The notes: a model not told the origin generated them from the letters alone. A stretch of DNA of 64,000 bases from JAHDNZ01 sp036721855 (GCA_036721855.1 DAIMKF010000004.1:38136-102135), one strand, 5' to 3'. Shown: positions 43,627 through 53,360, counted from the first letter of the stretch. Translations and numbers: made by a program.

Positions 43627-46314
43627 GTGGAGTTTCATGCCATGAATAAGAAGCAGGTTTTAACATATCTAGCCGTAGATGTTATGGCTGGATTAAGTAC
43701 TTATGAAGTTAACAGCCGGCAAAAAAAATATGGTCTCAACCAATTAACCAAACCAAAAGAGCGTACACTTTTTGAAAAGCTGTTGGATCAGCTGGGTAAT
43801 TTCCTGGTTTTAATATTAGTTGTAGCTGCCTTTTTATCCATCATAATGGGTGAATATTTAGAGGCCTCATTAATTATCTCGATCATAATTATAAATGCCA
43901 TCTTTGGACTGATTCAGGAAAACAAAGCTGATAAAGCACTTGACGCTCTCTCGGCTATGGGTAGTTTTAAAGCCAAAGTTTTACGCAATTATTTATGGGA
44001 ACAGACCCCATCTGAAATGCTTGTCCCGGGTGATATTGTCCTTTTGGAAACCGGTGATAACATCCCGGCTGACCTAAGACTTATAGATTCTTTTAACTTA
44101 GAGATTCAAGAAGCTGCTCTGACCGGAGAGTCGGTAGCTACTGAAAAAGACGGGGCAAAAATCTGTAGCAGTGCCACCCAACTCGGTGAGAGAAAAAACA
44201 TGGCTTTCATGAATACCACCGTCACTTATGGACGCGGGCTAGGTGTGGTGGTAGCTACCGGTATGCAAACCGAGATCGGCAAAATTGCTCAGGCTATCTC
44301 ATTTATTGATACCACAACAACTCCCCTGCAAGAAAGGCTCGCGGTTTTAGGTAAAAGAATAGGCCTTGGGGTTATTATAATCTGTGCGATGGTGTTTATA
44401 ACCGGTCTTATAAGGGGGTTGGATAGTCCTTTACACCTTTTTTTAACAGCCATATCCTTGGCTGTTGCAGCTGTGCCTGAGGGGCTAGCGGCTATTGTGA
44501 CCATAATATTAGCTTTGGGTATGACCAATATAAGCAAAAAAAATGCAGTTATTCGCAAATTACTGGCCGTAGAAACGTTAGGTACTATCACGGTTATTTG
44601 CGCTGATAAAACCGGCACTCTAACCCAAAACCAAATGACGGTCACGCAAATTAGCCTGCCTGATGGCAATTTTCAAGTAACAGGCAGTGGTTATAAGCCT
44701 TTTGGACTGTTTGAGTTAGTTTATGGTAAACAGACCGGCCTAAATGAGTTGCTTACAGCCGGTCTGTTATGTAATGATGCTGAGTTAATCAAAAAAGACG
44801 ATCGTTATAACATTTTAGGTGATCCCACAGAAGGCGCTTTAGTGGTAGTGGCTCTTAAAGCTAGATTGGATAAAAATGAGTCGAATAAATTATTTCCTCG
44901 AGTTTTAGAACTGCCTTTTGATTCTAAACGCAAATGTATGAGCACTCTTAATAGCTATAAAAATTATTATAAGCTCTATGTAAAAGGTGCTCCCGACGAA
45001 ATAATTAAAAAGTGTACCTACATCAAATTAGACGGACAAAAAACTGTTCTAAATGCTACCTTAAAAAGTTGGTTAATTAAAGAAGTCAACAAAATGTCTA
45101 ACAAAGCTTTGCGGGTTATGGCTTTTGCTTATAAAGATCTTTTTAGTAAACCTGATAAGCTAAGGCCCGAAGATGAAGCAAACTTAGTCTATTTAGGTCT
45201 GATGGGTATGATCGACCCTCCCCGCAAAGAGACTAAAGAAGCCATCGCTAAATGCCGCCTAGCCGGTATAAAACCAAAAATGGTAACCGGTGATTATGCC
45301 CCTACTGCTCTTGCGGTTGGCAAAATAATCGGCATTATTGATGCCAAGGGTAGAGTTGTTACCGGGCAAGAGCTTTGTAACCTCACTCCGAAAGAACTGC
45401 AAAAGATAGTTGAGGAGGTTTCTATCTTTGCCAGAGTAACACCGGAACATAAAGTTATGTTAGTTCAGGCCTTAAAAGAAAATGGCCATATTGTGGCCAT
45501 GACCGGTGATGGGGTTAATGATGCCATTGCCTTAAAAAGGGCTGATATAGGGATAGCCATGGGCCTTTCGGGGACTGATGTGGCTAAACAAACCTCTGAT
45601 ATGGTTCTTTTGGATGACAATTTTGCTTCAATAGTAAGTGCTATAAATGAAGGACGCATAATTTATACCAATATCAGAAAAGTGATCTACTTTTTGCTTT
45701 CCTGTAATCTAGGGGAAGTAATGGTCATATTTATCTCCCTGTTAATCGGACTGCCTCTGCCTTTAACCCCCGTGCATCTATTATGGATCAATCTGGTCAC
45801 AGATGCTTTCCCAGCTTTAGCCTTAGGTGTTGAAGCAGGAGAAGAAGATATAATGCAACAAAAACCGCGCAGTCCCAAAGAACCTCTTTTAGACAAAAAG
45901 AGATGGGGATTTGTTCTATTACAAGCCTCTTTACTTTCTTTTCTATCTCTTGCAGCTTTTTTAACCGGCTTATACCGTTTTAATAATTTAGCCTTGGGAA
46001 GGACTATGGCCTTTTTAACCCTTACCCTTGGCGAGTTATTTAAAGCCTTTAGTTGTCGTTTTGAACACCAAAGTGTCTTTAAAAAGGGCTTGTTTTCAAA
46101 TCGGATGATGATCTCTGCCGTTATAATCTCCATTTTACTAATAATACCGTTATTTCTGGTGCCAAGTCTAAAAGAGATATTTTCTCTGGTTAGTTTAAAC
46201 AAGTTGCAGTGGTTGCTGGTATTTGGCTTGAGTCTAGTACCTTTTATTACCGGTGAGTTTTATAAAATATTTTTTACTTCTAAGGCAGTAAAAAGAACAT
46301 TGGATGCAAACTAA
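43627..46314 (+). CDS. P-type Ca2+-transporting ATPase (type II)
   Basis: 895 residues from the GTG at 43627 (AAGAAGGG 5 nt upstream). This start keeps the usual N-terminus (EFHAMNKKQVLTYL...GLSTYE). Motifs: TGES in the actuator domain, DKTGTLTQNQM with the phosphorylated aspartate (about residue 330), KGAPDE in the nucleotide domain and TGDGVNDAIALKRADIGIAM. Ca2+ ligands match site II of the SERCA pump: VPEGL in helix 4, SCNLGE in helix 5 and NLVTDAFPA in helix 6. It pumps Ca2+ out of the cytoplasm using ATP. Ten helices are visible. The gene stands alone, convergent with the DUF503 gene 19 nt away. Confidence 0.95.
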   Translation: MEFHAMNKKQVLTYLAVDVMAGLSTYEVNSRQKKYGLNQLTKPKERTLFEKLLDQLGNFLVLILVVAAFLSIIMGEYLEASLIISIIIINAIFGLIQENKADKALDALSAMGSFKAKVLRNYLWEQTPSEMLVPGDIVLLETGDNIPADLRLIDSFNLEIQEAALTGESVATEKDGAKICSSATQLGERKNMAFMNTTVTYGRGLGVVVATGMQTEIGKIAQAISFIDTTTTPLQERLAVLGKRIGLGVIIICAMVFITGLIRGLDSPLHLFLTAISLAVAAVPEGLAAIVTIILALGMTNISKKNAVIRKLLAVETLGTITVICADKTGTLTQNQMTVTQISLPDGNFQVTGSGYKPFGLFELVYGKQTGLNELLTAGLLCNDAELIKKDDRYNILGDPTEGALVVVALKARLDKNESNKLFPRVLELPFDSKRKCMSTLNSYKNYYKLYVKGAPDEIIKKCTYIKLDGQKTVLNATLKSWLIKEVNKMSNKALRVMAFAYKDLFSKPDKLRPEDEANLVYLGLMGMIDPPRKETKEAIAKCRLAGIKPKMVTGDYAPTALAVGKIIGIIDAKGRVVTGQELCNLTPKELQKIVEEVSIFARVTPEHKVMLVQALKENGHIVAMTGDGVNDAIALKRADIGIAMGLSGTDVAKQTSDMVLLDDNFASIVSAINEGRIIYTNIRKVIYFLLSCNLGEVMVIFISLLIGLPLPLTPVHLLWINLVTDAFPALALGVEAGEEDIMQQKPRSPKEPLLDKKRWGFVLLQASLLSFLSLAAFLTGLYRFNNLALGRTMAFLTLTLGELFKAFSCRFEHQSVFKKGLFSNRMMISAVIISILLIIPLFLVPSLKEIFSLVSLNKLQWLLVFGLSLVPFITGEFYKIFFTSKAVKRTLDAN

Positions 46315-46333
46315 AAATCTATAGCAAAATGTT

Positions 46334-46615
46334 TTAATAGATCTCGACACTAATATCTACAAGCTCAGCTTCAGTATTGGTCTCTATAAAATTTATAGTT
46401 TCATTTAGGATAGAATTTACTTGCTTGTTATTATTGGCCACGCAAGCAATCCCAAGAACTACTAACTGGTGGAGATCCATATCTTCCACTTCAGCGATGG
46501 AAATATTAAATTTATTTTTAGCTCTTTCAATTAATCTTTTAACTTCCATCCGCTTCTCTTTTAAGGAGTGTACCCAAGGTGCATATAATTTAATAACAGC
46601 AGTGCCAACCATCAT
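46334..46615 (-). CDS. DUF503 (YlxP-like) small protein
   Basis: 93 residues. The fold signature is clear: GTAVIKLYAPWVHSLKEKRM at the N-terminus, then KRLIERAKNKFNISIAEVED and VVLGIACVANNNKQVNSILN. DUF503 proteins (YlxP in Bacillus) are small ferredoxin-fold proteins often encoded near translation factors and suggested to act in ribosome biology. Here the gene is solitary, convergent with the Ca2+ ATPase, and 28 nt downstream of the ABC permease gene on the same strand, so it may be read through from that operon. Two adjacent ATG codons begin the frame; the first is used here. Confidence 0.85.
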   Translation of the reverse strand: MMVGTAVIKLYAPWVHSLKEKRMEVKRLIERAKNKFNISIAEVEDMDLHQLVVLGIACVANNNKQVNSILNETINFIETNTEAELVDISVEIY

Positions 46616-46643
46616 ATAGATCCAACCTTTTTTTAGTTATTCT

Positions 46644-47420
46644 TTAAGAACCTGTTGATTTATAATGACTAACTCCTAAACGCCATAAAAGATAACAAGG
46701 AAGTAAAAAGAAAAAGCATAAAATTGGTGTTAGCATATAAAGCGGATTAGTTACTTTACCTATCAAATATAAGAAGGGATAGTACTGAAACAGTGCCAGA
46801 GGAACAACAAAAGTAAAAAATTTTAAAACTTTATTGCCATAGATAGAAAAGGGATATCGGCCAAACTCTCTGCCTCCATCGGTGAAAATATTAATAAACT
46901 CCAGACCTTCAATAGTAAAAAAACATAAAGAGGCATAGATTATAAACAGCCCGGAAAAAATAGCTATTCCACCAAGCACCATCAGTATGAGTGTAAGAAT
47001 CTTAGGGAAAGTCCAAACAATACCACTAGAGGGAAGCGCGTAAGATAATATTACCGTGGCTTGGATAAGCCTGCCTAGGCGTGATAATTCCACTTTGGAA
47101 GCGAGTACTTGAAACATCTCATTTCTAGGCCGCACCATAATACGATCAAACTCGCCGTTACTTATTACTAAAGAAAAGGTATCAAACCCTCTTACCAAGC
47201 ATTCAGCTAGAGAAAAAGCTATCAAGACAATAGCAAAACAAAGCAATACCTGGGAGTAAGTATAGCCTTCTACGCTTTGAAAGCGAGAAAACATAAAGTA
47301 GATTCCTAAAAACATGGTAAAAGAGCTCCAAAACTGACCTAGCAAGGTAAGAATAAATGAGGTTTTATATTGCATCTGGCTTTTAAGATGGATAGAAAGG
47401 TATTTTAGATAAAGTCTCAT
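46644..47420 (-). CDS. ABC-2 permease subunit (COG3694 type)
   Basis: 258 residues from the ATG at 47420, with AGGAGGG 6 nt upstream; the site lies within the last codons of the preceding gene, whose stop is 2 nt away. The frame further upstream is read only inside the neighbour. Six hydrophobic helices are present, starting with MQYKTSFILTLLGQFWSSFT. The loop RGFDTFSLVISNGEFDRIMV and its following VRPRNEMFQVLASKVELSRL are typical of this permease family. With the 47423 permease and the 48223 ATPase it makes a three-gene exporter common in Bacillota. The substrate is unknown. Confidence 0.88.
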   Translation of the reverse strand: MRLYLKYLSIHLKSQMQYKTSFILTLLGQFWSSFTMFLGIYFMFSRFQSVEGYTYSQVLLCFAIVLIAFSLAECLVRGFDTFSLVISNGEFDRIMVRPRNEMFQVLASKVELSRLGRLIQATVILSYALPSSGIVWTFPKILTLILMVLGGIAIFSGLFIIYASLCFFTIEGLEFINIFTDGGREFGRYPFSIYGNKVLKFFTFVVPLALFQYYPFLYLIGKVTNPLYMLTPILCFFFLLPCYLLWRLGVSHYKSTGS

Positions 47421-47422
47421 TT

Positions 47423-48226
47423 TTACCCTCCTTGTACCACTATCTTTTTTAAAGCTTTTTTCATAAAGAATTTGCCCATAATAATAAGAAAAACAAGCCA
47501 AAACAATTGCAATAGAATTCCAATAACTCTATCTAAACCGGTTATATGTCCACAATACACTCTAAATGGAATATCTTGCATGGAAGCAAAAGGCAGAAGC
47601 TGTAAGACAAAGCGGGTTTTATCCGGCAAAAATGGCAGAGGGATCACTGCCCCTGATAAAAAATCTATAAAAGATATTGCTACAATCCTCACACCCATGG
47701 GAGAGAGGGTATAAAAGGTTGCAATATAGATAAGCATACAGATGCCAATCACAACTAATACACCCAAGGACATAGAGAGCAGAAAAGCTAACAGGGTGAT
47801 TATATTTTCAGGTAAAGATAACCCATATGGGCTTGGTAGAAAAAAAGCTATCAGAAGAATTGGTAGGCATCGCAAAACTGCCTTGGAAAATCTGCTGGCT
47901 AAGTTTTTGGCATACCACATATTATATAAATCTATCGGCCTACAAAGCTCATAGGCAATATTCCCATTAGAAACGGCAGAAAAGATATCTGTTTCTAAAA
48001 ACCAGACCATATATAAAGCTAAAAAAGCTTGTTGTAACCAAATATATGATGATACCTGAGAAAACTCCATCGGAAAGGCCTCCGGCTTGGTCTTATAAAA
48101 AGCAGAAAACATTAATAGTGACATAAATCCCCAGGCAAATTGAGTCGCTACACCTGCATAGGCTGCCGTGCGATATTGCAGTCCGTTAAGAAAACGTATT
48201 TTAAAAAAGCTTAAGTATTTTTTCAT
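47423..48226 (-). CDS. ABC-2 permease subunit (COG4587 type)
   Basis: 267 residues. The start overlaps the ATPase stop by 4 nt (ATGA). Six hydrophobic helices are present, with YLSFFKIRFLNGLQYRTAAY at the N-terminus and the conserved loop AVSNGNIAYELCRPIDLYNM (residues about 80-100), matching the partner permease's ISNGEFDRIMVRPRN. The two permeases are homologous and probably form a heterodimer in the membrane. ATP is supplied by the upstream gene product. No auxiliary gene that would reveal the cargo lies nearby. Confidence 0.88.
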   Translation of the reverse strand: MKKYLSFFKIRFLNGLQYRTAAYAGVATQFAWGFMSLLMFSAFYKTKPEAFPMEFSQVSSYIWLQQAFLALYMVWFLETDIFSAVSNGNIAYELCRPIDLYNMWYAKNLASRFSKAVLRCLPILLIAFFLPSPYGLSLPENIITLLAFLLSMSLGVLVVIGICMLIYIATFYTLSPMGVRIVAISFIDFLSGAVIPLPFLPDKTRFVLQLLPFASMQDIPFRVYCGHITGLDRVIGILLQLFWLVFLIIMGKFFMKKALKKIVVQGG

Positions 48227-49197
48227 ATCTTGTATTCCTCGTATAAGGAAACAACCATTTCCTCAGCAGTTGCGCCGGATATTGAAATGTCTAAGACCTC
48301 AACCTGCCTGGATATTTCGGAAATAGCTTTAGAAATCGAAAGTATATTAGTGTCCAGGACAACTTTTGCATGTCCTTTTAGCTGTTCAAGACAGGTCATA
48401 CCTTCATCTAGGGTAAATTCATTACCCGTAAACTCAACGGTGATAGTCTTTTTATCTGAGTATCTCTTTTTTAGTTCAGTTAAGGCTCCGTCAAGCAAGA
48501 TCTGTCCTTTACCAATGAGAATTATTCTTTCAGTTAATGCCTCTATATCTTGCATATCATGAGTAGTAAGAATTACTGTAGTATTATGTCTCTGGTTAAT
48601 TGTTTTAATAAACTCTCGCACTGCAATTTTAGAAACCGCATCTAATCCTATGGTAGGTTCATCTAAAAAAAGGATCTTCGGATTATGTAGAAGTGAGGCA
48701 GCTATCTCGCATCTTGTCTTTTGACCTAAACTCAATTGTCTTGCTGGAGTTTTGATAACCTTTTCAATATTAAACAAAGAAATTAATTCATCTAAATTAG
48801 CTTTATAAGTCTTGGGGGGAATTTTATAGATATCTTTAATAAGTTCAAACGAGTCAATAACAGGTACATCCCACCAAAGTTGCGAACGTTGACCAAAAAC
48901 TACTCCGATTTCGCTAACATGGCTTATTCTCTCTTTCCAAGGAATTCTGCCATTTACGAGACATTCTCCACTATCCGGAGTTAAAATACCACTCATGATC
49001 TTGATGGTGCTACTTTTCCCTGCACCATTAGGACCAATATAACCTACCATCTCTCCCTCTTTTATAGTAAAGGTTATATTTTTTAAGGCCTGAATCAGCT
49101 CATAATCTCTTCTGAAAAATGATTTAGCTGCTGCACCAAAGCCTGAATTTCTTCTGGCTACCTTAAATGTTTTGTTAATATTTTTAAGTTCAATCAT
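48223..49197 (-). CDS. ABC exporter ATPase subunit (COG4586 type)
   Basis: 324 residues from the ATG at 49197, which has TAGGAG about 10 nt upstream; earlier codons in the frame have no site. Walker A GPNGAGKSSTI, VVFGQRSQLWWDVPVIDSFE (the FGQRxQLWWD stretch that marks this family), signature LSLGQKTRCEIA, Walker B ILFLDEPTIGLD and switch TTHDMQDIEALT are all present. The signature has LSLGQ instead of LSGGQ, which is usual in COG4586. The C-terminal 75 residues are the family's small regulatory domain. It starts the three-gene exporter operon. Confidence 0.92.
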   Translation of the reverse strand: MIELKNINKTFKVARRNSGFGAAAKSFFRRDYELIQALKNITFTIKEGEMVGYIGPNGAGKSSTIKIMSGILTPDSGECLVNGRIPWKERISHVSEIGVVFGQRSQLWWDVPVIDSFELIKDIYKIPPKTYKANLDELISLFNIEKVIKTPARQLSLGQKTRCEIAASLLHNPKILFLDEPTIGLDAVSKIAVREFIKTINQRHNTTVILTTHDMQDIEALTERIILIGKGQILLDGALTELKKRYSDKKTITVEFTGNEFTLDEGMTCLEQLKGHAKVVLDTNILSISKAISEISRQVEVLDISISGATAEEMVVSLYEEYKI

Positions 49198-49642
49198 ACA
49201 TCTCAAACTCCTAACAATCATAAAGTAACCATTATTTGGTAAAAGAGTTTTTATTTTATCACATCCTTTTAAATAATTCAAGCAATATTGACAGCAATTA
49301 TTTTGACAGCGATATTTTTGTTACATGCAATATTTTAGTGACATTTTTTGCTCAACCAAAACCAACCCTATTAACTTGCATTCCAGAGGTTTAGCATTTA
49401 TTTAGCTTTTGATTTCCTAAAAGGTAAATTTATTTTAAGCTCGCTAAAAACGTTTTCGGAGCAAGGTAGTTCTTTCCTCTATCTTGGTTACTATTATCTT
49501 GGTAACCAAAAGAAAACTTTTTTCTCTAATAATGAAGCTATTACCGCTCCCCTATTTATTTTGATAAAAACAAAATATATGTAGAAATGACTATTTAAAT
49601 AAGTGGTAAATAGCTATAAACTTATTTTAGGAGGTAATAAAA
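49198..49642. other. Intergenic stretch between divergent genes, no feature recognised
   Basis: AT-rich. Short TTGACAGC-like words recur near 49289-49307, which may be promoter elements of the ABC operon, but spacing to a -10 is unclear. Confidence 0.4.
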
Positions 49643-50398
49643 ATGAAAAAAATAATACCCTTATTGTTAGTTGGTGTCTTATTGTTCTCTGGGTGTTTTT
49701 TTAACAAAGAAAAAGCAGCCGTAGAAAAAACGGTTAATGAAATGTCCTCACCCATGTCTTCTAAGGATGCTGCTTACTTTCCTAATGATTTCAACCAAAC
49801 AAAAGAAGCTCAAAGTGTAGCTAGAAATGAATCTGTTTGGTTGGCTGCTGAGTTTACTGTCGGTAAATGGGAAAAGCAAGTTGTTAAAGTTGATGTAAAT
49901 GGTCCTTCAGCCACTGCCTACCTTAAGTGGAAGCTACCTTTAACCGGAAAGGTTACTGTAGATAGCGAGACCGAAACTGCCGATCTATCCATTTATGGTG
50001 AAGGCACCTATACTCTGTCTAAAAACAGTGATGGAACCTGGAATGTCACCGGCTACCCACGTATCTGTTGGAAAAACGCCTATGGACCAGATGTAACTAA
50101 TATCTCTGTTTTTTGTGGAGCTGATGCTAGTATTTCTGCTACGATTGCTGTAAATGAAAGTGTAATCCCTCTATTTTCATCAGCAGTCGGTTACGAGCCT
50201 TTATACCTCACCCTATTATCACAAGAAACAGAAACCCCAACTACTTTCAGTGCTCGCCCTTTTCAACTTATAGCAGCTACTCCAAACAGTAAACATCAGG
50301 GAGTTATAACTGTTTTCACCGTTCCTGTTGATCAGGAAAAAGTTCTTAATTACGGTATTACTGTCTGCTATTTTGAAACTACTATACAAGCTAAATAG
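49643..50398 (+). CDS. Lipoprotein of unknown function
   Basis: 251 residues, TAGGAGG before the ATG. A lipoprotein signal ends in LLFSGC (cysteine at about residue 18), so it is anchored to the outer face of the membrane. The mature part begins with a charged helix (KEKAAVEKTVNEMSSPMSSK) and continues as beta-strands (YGEGTYTLSKNSDGTWNVTG). This resembles small 'SCP/NTF2-like' lipoproteins in which a cystatin-type fold follows a helix. I do not recognise the family. Three later cysteines could form disulfides. It precedes another exported protein 272 nt downstream, separated by a terminator. Confidence 0.7.
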   Translation: MKKIIPLLLVGVLLFSGCFFNKEKAAVEKTVNEMSSPMSSKDAAYFPNDFNQTKEAQSVARNESVWLAAEFTVGKWEKQVVKVDVNGPSATAYLKWKLPLTGKVTVDSETETADLSIYGEGTYTLSKNSDGTWNVTGYPRICWKNAYGPDVTNISVFCGADASISATIAVNESVIPLFSSAVGYEPLYLTLLSQETETPTTFSARPFQLIAATPNSKHQGVITVFTVPVDQEKVLNYGITVCYFETTIQAK

Positions 50399-50421
50399 CC
50401 AAAGACTCTTACTTGTGATTT

Positions 50422-50480
50422 AAAAGCAGGCTGCAAAAGTAGAGGCTGGGGTTTCCCTCTCTTCTCTTGCAGCTTTCTTT
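50422..50480 (+). terminator. Probable intrinsic terminator after the lipoprotein gene
   Basis: GCTGCAA (50430-50436) pairs with TTGCAGC (50467-50473), with an inner AGAGG/CCTCT stem, followed by TTTCTTTT. Confidence 0.65.
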
Positions 50481-50670
50481 TAGGTAATTAAGTCATGGCT
50501 GAAAACCACCAAGCGAGTCTTTTGATAGCTGGTCCTATTTATTATTGCGAAATTAAGTCTATGTCCATCATCCTAGGGTTTTATTATTAACTTAATTTTT
50601 AAGTAGGTTTTGGGTTCTTGTTTGCAGAACTTATCAAAGTAACAGAGTTGCTTTTCAAGGAGGAAATAAC

Positions 50671-51540
50671 ATGTGGTCTGTTCTTTTAGTTGTTTTTATT
50701 TTATTTAGTTCAATGGCCAGTGCTGATGCCGGTTTATTTACTAAAAACAATTATGATGCTGCCCTACATATTCCCTGGGAAGGCAAGACTATCTCCTGGG
50801 AATTCAAACTAAAAAGCTGGGGGACCTGGAATATCTTTGCTGTCTCTCTTAACAAAGACTACATCTCCGGTACTTCGGGTACAGACTGGGAATATGTCTA
50901 CTATGCCAAACCAATAAACGGTAGCAATTTAGAATGGATGGGTGGCAATCACGGTAACGAAGTCCTAAAAACACTAACCTTTATTGTCGATGGCAAAGAG
51001 ATCATAGGCGGAACTACTAAAATTACCAGAAATCTTATAATTAAAGAAACCACGGATTTGGTTTATCCCGAGAATAAACAAGTAGTTGGCAGTGTTGAAA
51101 GAAAGTATGTGATCGATCTTTCTACACCTAATCGTTTTGACTTTTATCAGCAAACTACATGGCATACAGATCTCCTTTTTGATCGAGCTTATATGTGTAT
51201 GCTACCAATTATGAAAAAACACGGCCGTCACTTTAAAATGGGTAATGTTTTAGGAAGCTTTATTGACAATAAACGTACCGATGGACGCCAAGGCTGGCAA
51301 AAAGTAACAGAAACCTTGATGTATGGAGATAACGGTTGGGGTATGATAGCTGGATTAACCGACCCTGATTCAGTAGATAACTTTGTCTATACCTCAGCAG
51401 GTGCCCTAATCTGGGACTTATCCTCTGATCATGTTAAACTGTATTATCCGCGCATGTACCTATCGGGGTTAATACCGGTTGATGCTAATAGTGTTTGGAA
51501 GGCTCATAGCTATTATATTGTAGTACCGGTAGAAAAGTAA
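50671..51540 (+). CDS. Secreted protein of unknown function
   Basis: 289 residues with AAGGAGG 8 nt before the ATG. The N-terminus (MWSVLLVVFILFSSMASADA) is a short signal peptide with an alanine-rich cleavage region and no lipobox. The mature protein is mostly beta (IPWEGKTISWEFKLKSWGTW, IFAVSLNKDYISG, NRFDFYQQTTWHTDLLFDRA) and unusually rich in tryptophan and tyrosine. This suggests a beta-sandwich that binds sugars, but I recognise no family and no catalytic motif. It sits between terminators and is convergent with the ADP-ribosylglycohydrolase-like gene. Confidence 0.7.
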   Translation: MWSVLLVVFILFSSMASADAGLFTKNNYDAALHIPWEGKTISWEFKLKSWGTWNIFAVSLNKDYISGTSGTDWEYVYYAKPINGSNLEWMGGNHGNEVLKTLTFIVDGKEIIGGTTKITRNLIIKETTDLVYPENKQVVGSVERKYVIDLSTPNRFDFYQQTTWHTDLLFDRAYMCMLPIMKKHGRHFKMGNVLGSFIDNKRTDGRQGWQKVTETLMYGDNGWGMIAGLTDPDSVDNFVYTSAGALIWDLSSDHVKLYYPRMYLSGLIPVDANSVWKAHSYYIVVPVEK

Positions 51541-51550
51541 TATGGGTATT

Positions 51551-51590
51551 AAATAAAGGCCAACTTAACGACAAGTTGGCCTTTATTTTT
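51551..51590. terminator. Bidirectional intrinsic terminator
   Basis: AAATAAAGGCCAACTT and AAGTTGGCCTTTATTT form a perfect 16-bp stem with a 6-nt loop, between convergent genes ending at 51540 and 51598. Confidence 0.92.
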
Positions 51591-51597
51591 TTGTAAA

Positions 51598-53217
51598 CTA
51601 ATTTATTTCCAGATCAAGGTAATCCCAGTAAGCAGCTTCAAAAGACCAGTTGTTGGGAGCATTTTCTACTCTAAGATTAATAGTTTTGCCAGCATATTCA
51701 GCTAGCGAGACTTCCAGATCATACCATTTAATCTTACCGGCTTCTCTTTCAATCAATTTATTGAAAATTAATTTATCGTCTACATAAATTCTTAACAGCC
51801 AATCTGCTTCGAAATGCGAAGGATGAGCACTGCCGTTAAAACTAGTTACCCCTAGCTTTAATATTGCAGTTTTATTCTCAGGTAAAGTAACTGTTCTTAC
51901 AAAAGCAAAAGGTGTGTTTTGGTTTAGAGGATGGGAGGCAAAGACATTTTTCCGACCTTCATAACTCGGTAAGATTCCCGGGTTCATATCCCAGCCAAGG
52001 TTTTGGATCTCCCACTCATCATTCCAACATTTGGAAATACCAGAAGCAACCTCATCATCAGACCAGGGTTTTGTGTAATCTGGAGCTACGATTGTATAAT
52101 TAGGTAGTTCAATTAGCTCAGCCTTGATCAAACCGCCGTTTTTTTCAACATTTTTCAGACCGATATCTAACGTTCTTTCGGCAATATCTGAGATCTCTAG
52201 ATAATAAGGTGCTTTTTTCAATCTACCTCCATTAAAATAGAGATTTTGGAGAGGCAGAGTCCATTTTTCCGGTATCTTATTCGCCCCGATTATTGTCCCT
52301 ATAATACCTCCTGCTGTTGCAGCGTTGCAATCATTATCTAAGCCAAGCCAAACTGAAAGAGCTAGAGTCTTATCAAAGTCACCCTCGCCATATAATAAAG
52401 CCAAAACGACCATAGCACCGTTGATATCAGCCTGAACCCATCCACCGCTAGGAGTCATACTGCTTTTGTAATATTTTTGAATAATACGCGATCTGGCCTT
52501 CTTATAATTATCAGGAAATTGCTTGTATGCTTCTACACTCGCCGTTATTATTTCATAATAATGACTAACACTGGGAATAAACTCCAGAGCGGTAGTGATA
52601 ATTGTCGGAATATCATCTTCAATAAAAGCCAAAGCATACATGGCCGCTATAAATCTTGCTCCATATTCACCATCGGAATAGCACATCAACTCACTCATCA
52701 TGGAAGCATACCTGCAGGCCTCATCGGGCATTCCTGGAGATATTAACCCAAAGATATCTGTTTCGATTTGGGCATCAATATATAAACTATAGGGGTTATT
52801 AGAAGGATGCCCCGATAAAGGTGGCATAATCCCTTTTTCTATATTTAACCTAGCTATATAATTGGCACAGGCCATATCCCCAGCGGCAATTTGCTCTTGC
52901 CACTCCAAAGCCAGATCCCTGCTGGTAAGTGAAAGACCATACTTTTCGAGAGCATAGAGCCAAACCAAATCGTTGAATGTATCATCGTCGGCTATAGCAG
53001 AGTTAGGAAGTGTCTGGTAATAGGTTAGACTTTGAGGTCCGGGCGAATAAATAAACTGCCCTTCGGTCGGCAAGCCAAAAAGATTGCCAACCATTTGACC
53101 TAGCCAGCCTCCTAAAACTTTGTCTTCATAAGACTCTAAGCTTAATTGAGTCGCACTTAGATTAAACCCTAGCAGCACAATAGCTAAGACTATCCCCATT
53201 AACTTTTTAAAACGCAT
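51598..53217 (-). CDS. Secreted ADP-ribosylglycohydrolase-family protein with C-terminal beta-sandwich domain
   Basis: 539 residues, CTAAGGAGG before the ATG at 53217. Residues 1-25 are a signal peptide without lipobox. Residues about 28-330 have the ADP-ribosylglycohydrolase helical fold: YEDKVLGGWLGQMVGNLFGL, ADDDTFNDLVWLYALE (metal-binding DDDT near residue 78) and LGLDNDCNAATAGGIIGTII (DNDC, second metal pair). Classical enzymes have DDT and DxDT in these places, so the second site reads DNDC rather than DTDA. The last 170 residues look like a galactose-binding beta-sandwich (FVRTVTLPENKTAILKLGVT). Most family members are cytoplasmic. A secreted form might remove ADP-ribose, or another glycoside, from extracellular targets. 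Confidence 0.85.
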   Translation of the reverse strand: MRFKKLMGIVLAIVLLGFNLSATQLSLESYEDKVLGGWLGQMVGNLFGLPTEGQFIYSPGPQSLTYYQTLPNSAIADDDTFNDLVWLYALEKYGLSLTSRDLALEWQEQIAAGDMACANYIARLNIEKGIMPPLSGHPSNNPYSLYIDAQIETDIFGLISPGMPDEACRYASMMSELMCYSDGEYGARFIAAMYALAFIEDDIPTIITTALEFIPSVSHYYEIITASVEAYKQFPDNYKKARSRIIQKYYKSSMTPSGGWVQADINGAMVVLALLYGEGDFDKTLALSVWLGLDNDCNAATAGGIIGTIIGANKIPEKWTLPLQNLYFNGGRLKKAPYYLEISDIAERTLDIGLKNVEKNGGLIKAELIELPNYTIVAPDYTKPWSDDEVASGISKCWNDEWEIQNLGWDMNPGILPSYEGRKNVFASHPLNQNTPFAFVRTVTLPENKTAILKLGVTSFNGSAHPSHFEADWLLRIYVDDKLIFNKLIEREAGKIKWYDLEVSLAEYAGKTINLRVENAPNNWSFEAAYWDYLDLEIN

Positions 53218-53360
53218 AACAATACCTCCTTAGCGCGTTTCCTCTCAACCAAATTTTTTTCGTCTATTTTATCATCTCGTCTAGACTTATAACTCCTTGC
53301 TTAAATCGTCTAGACTTTTTCTAGGCTTTCAACATAAAATAGCCGTCTTTTGTCCTTAAA

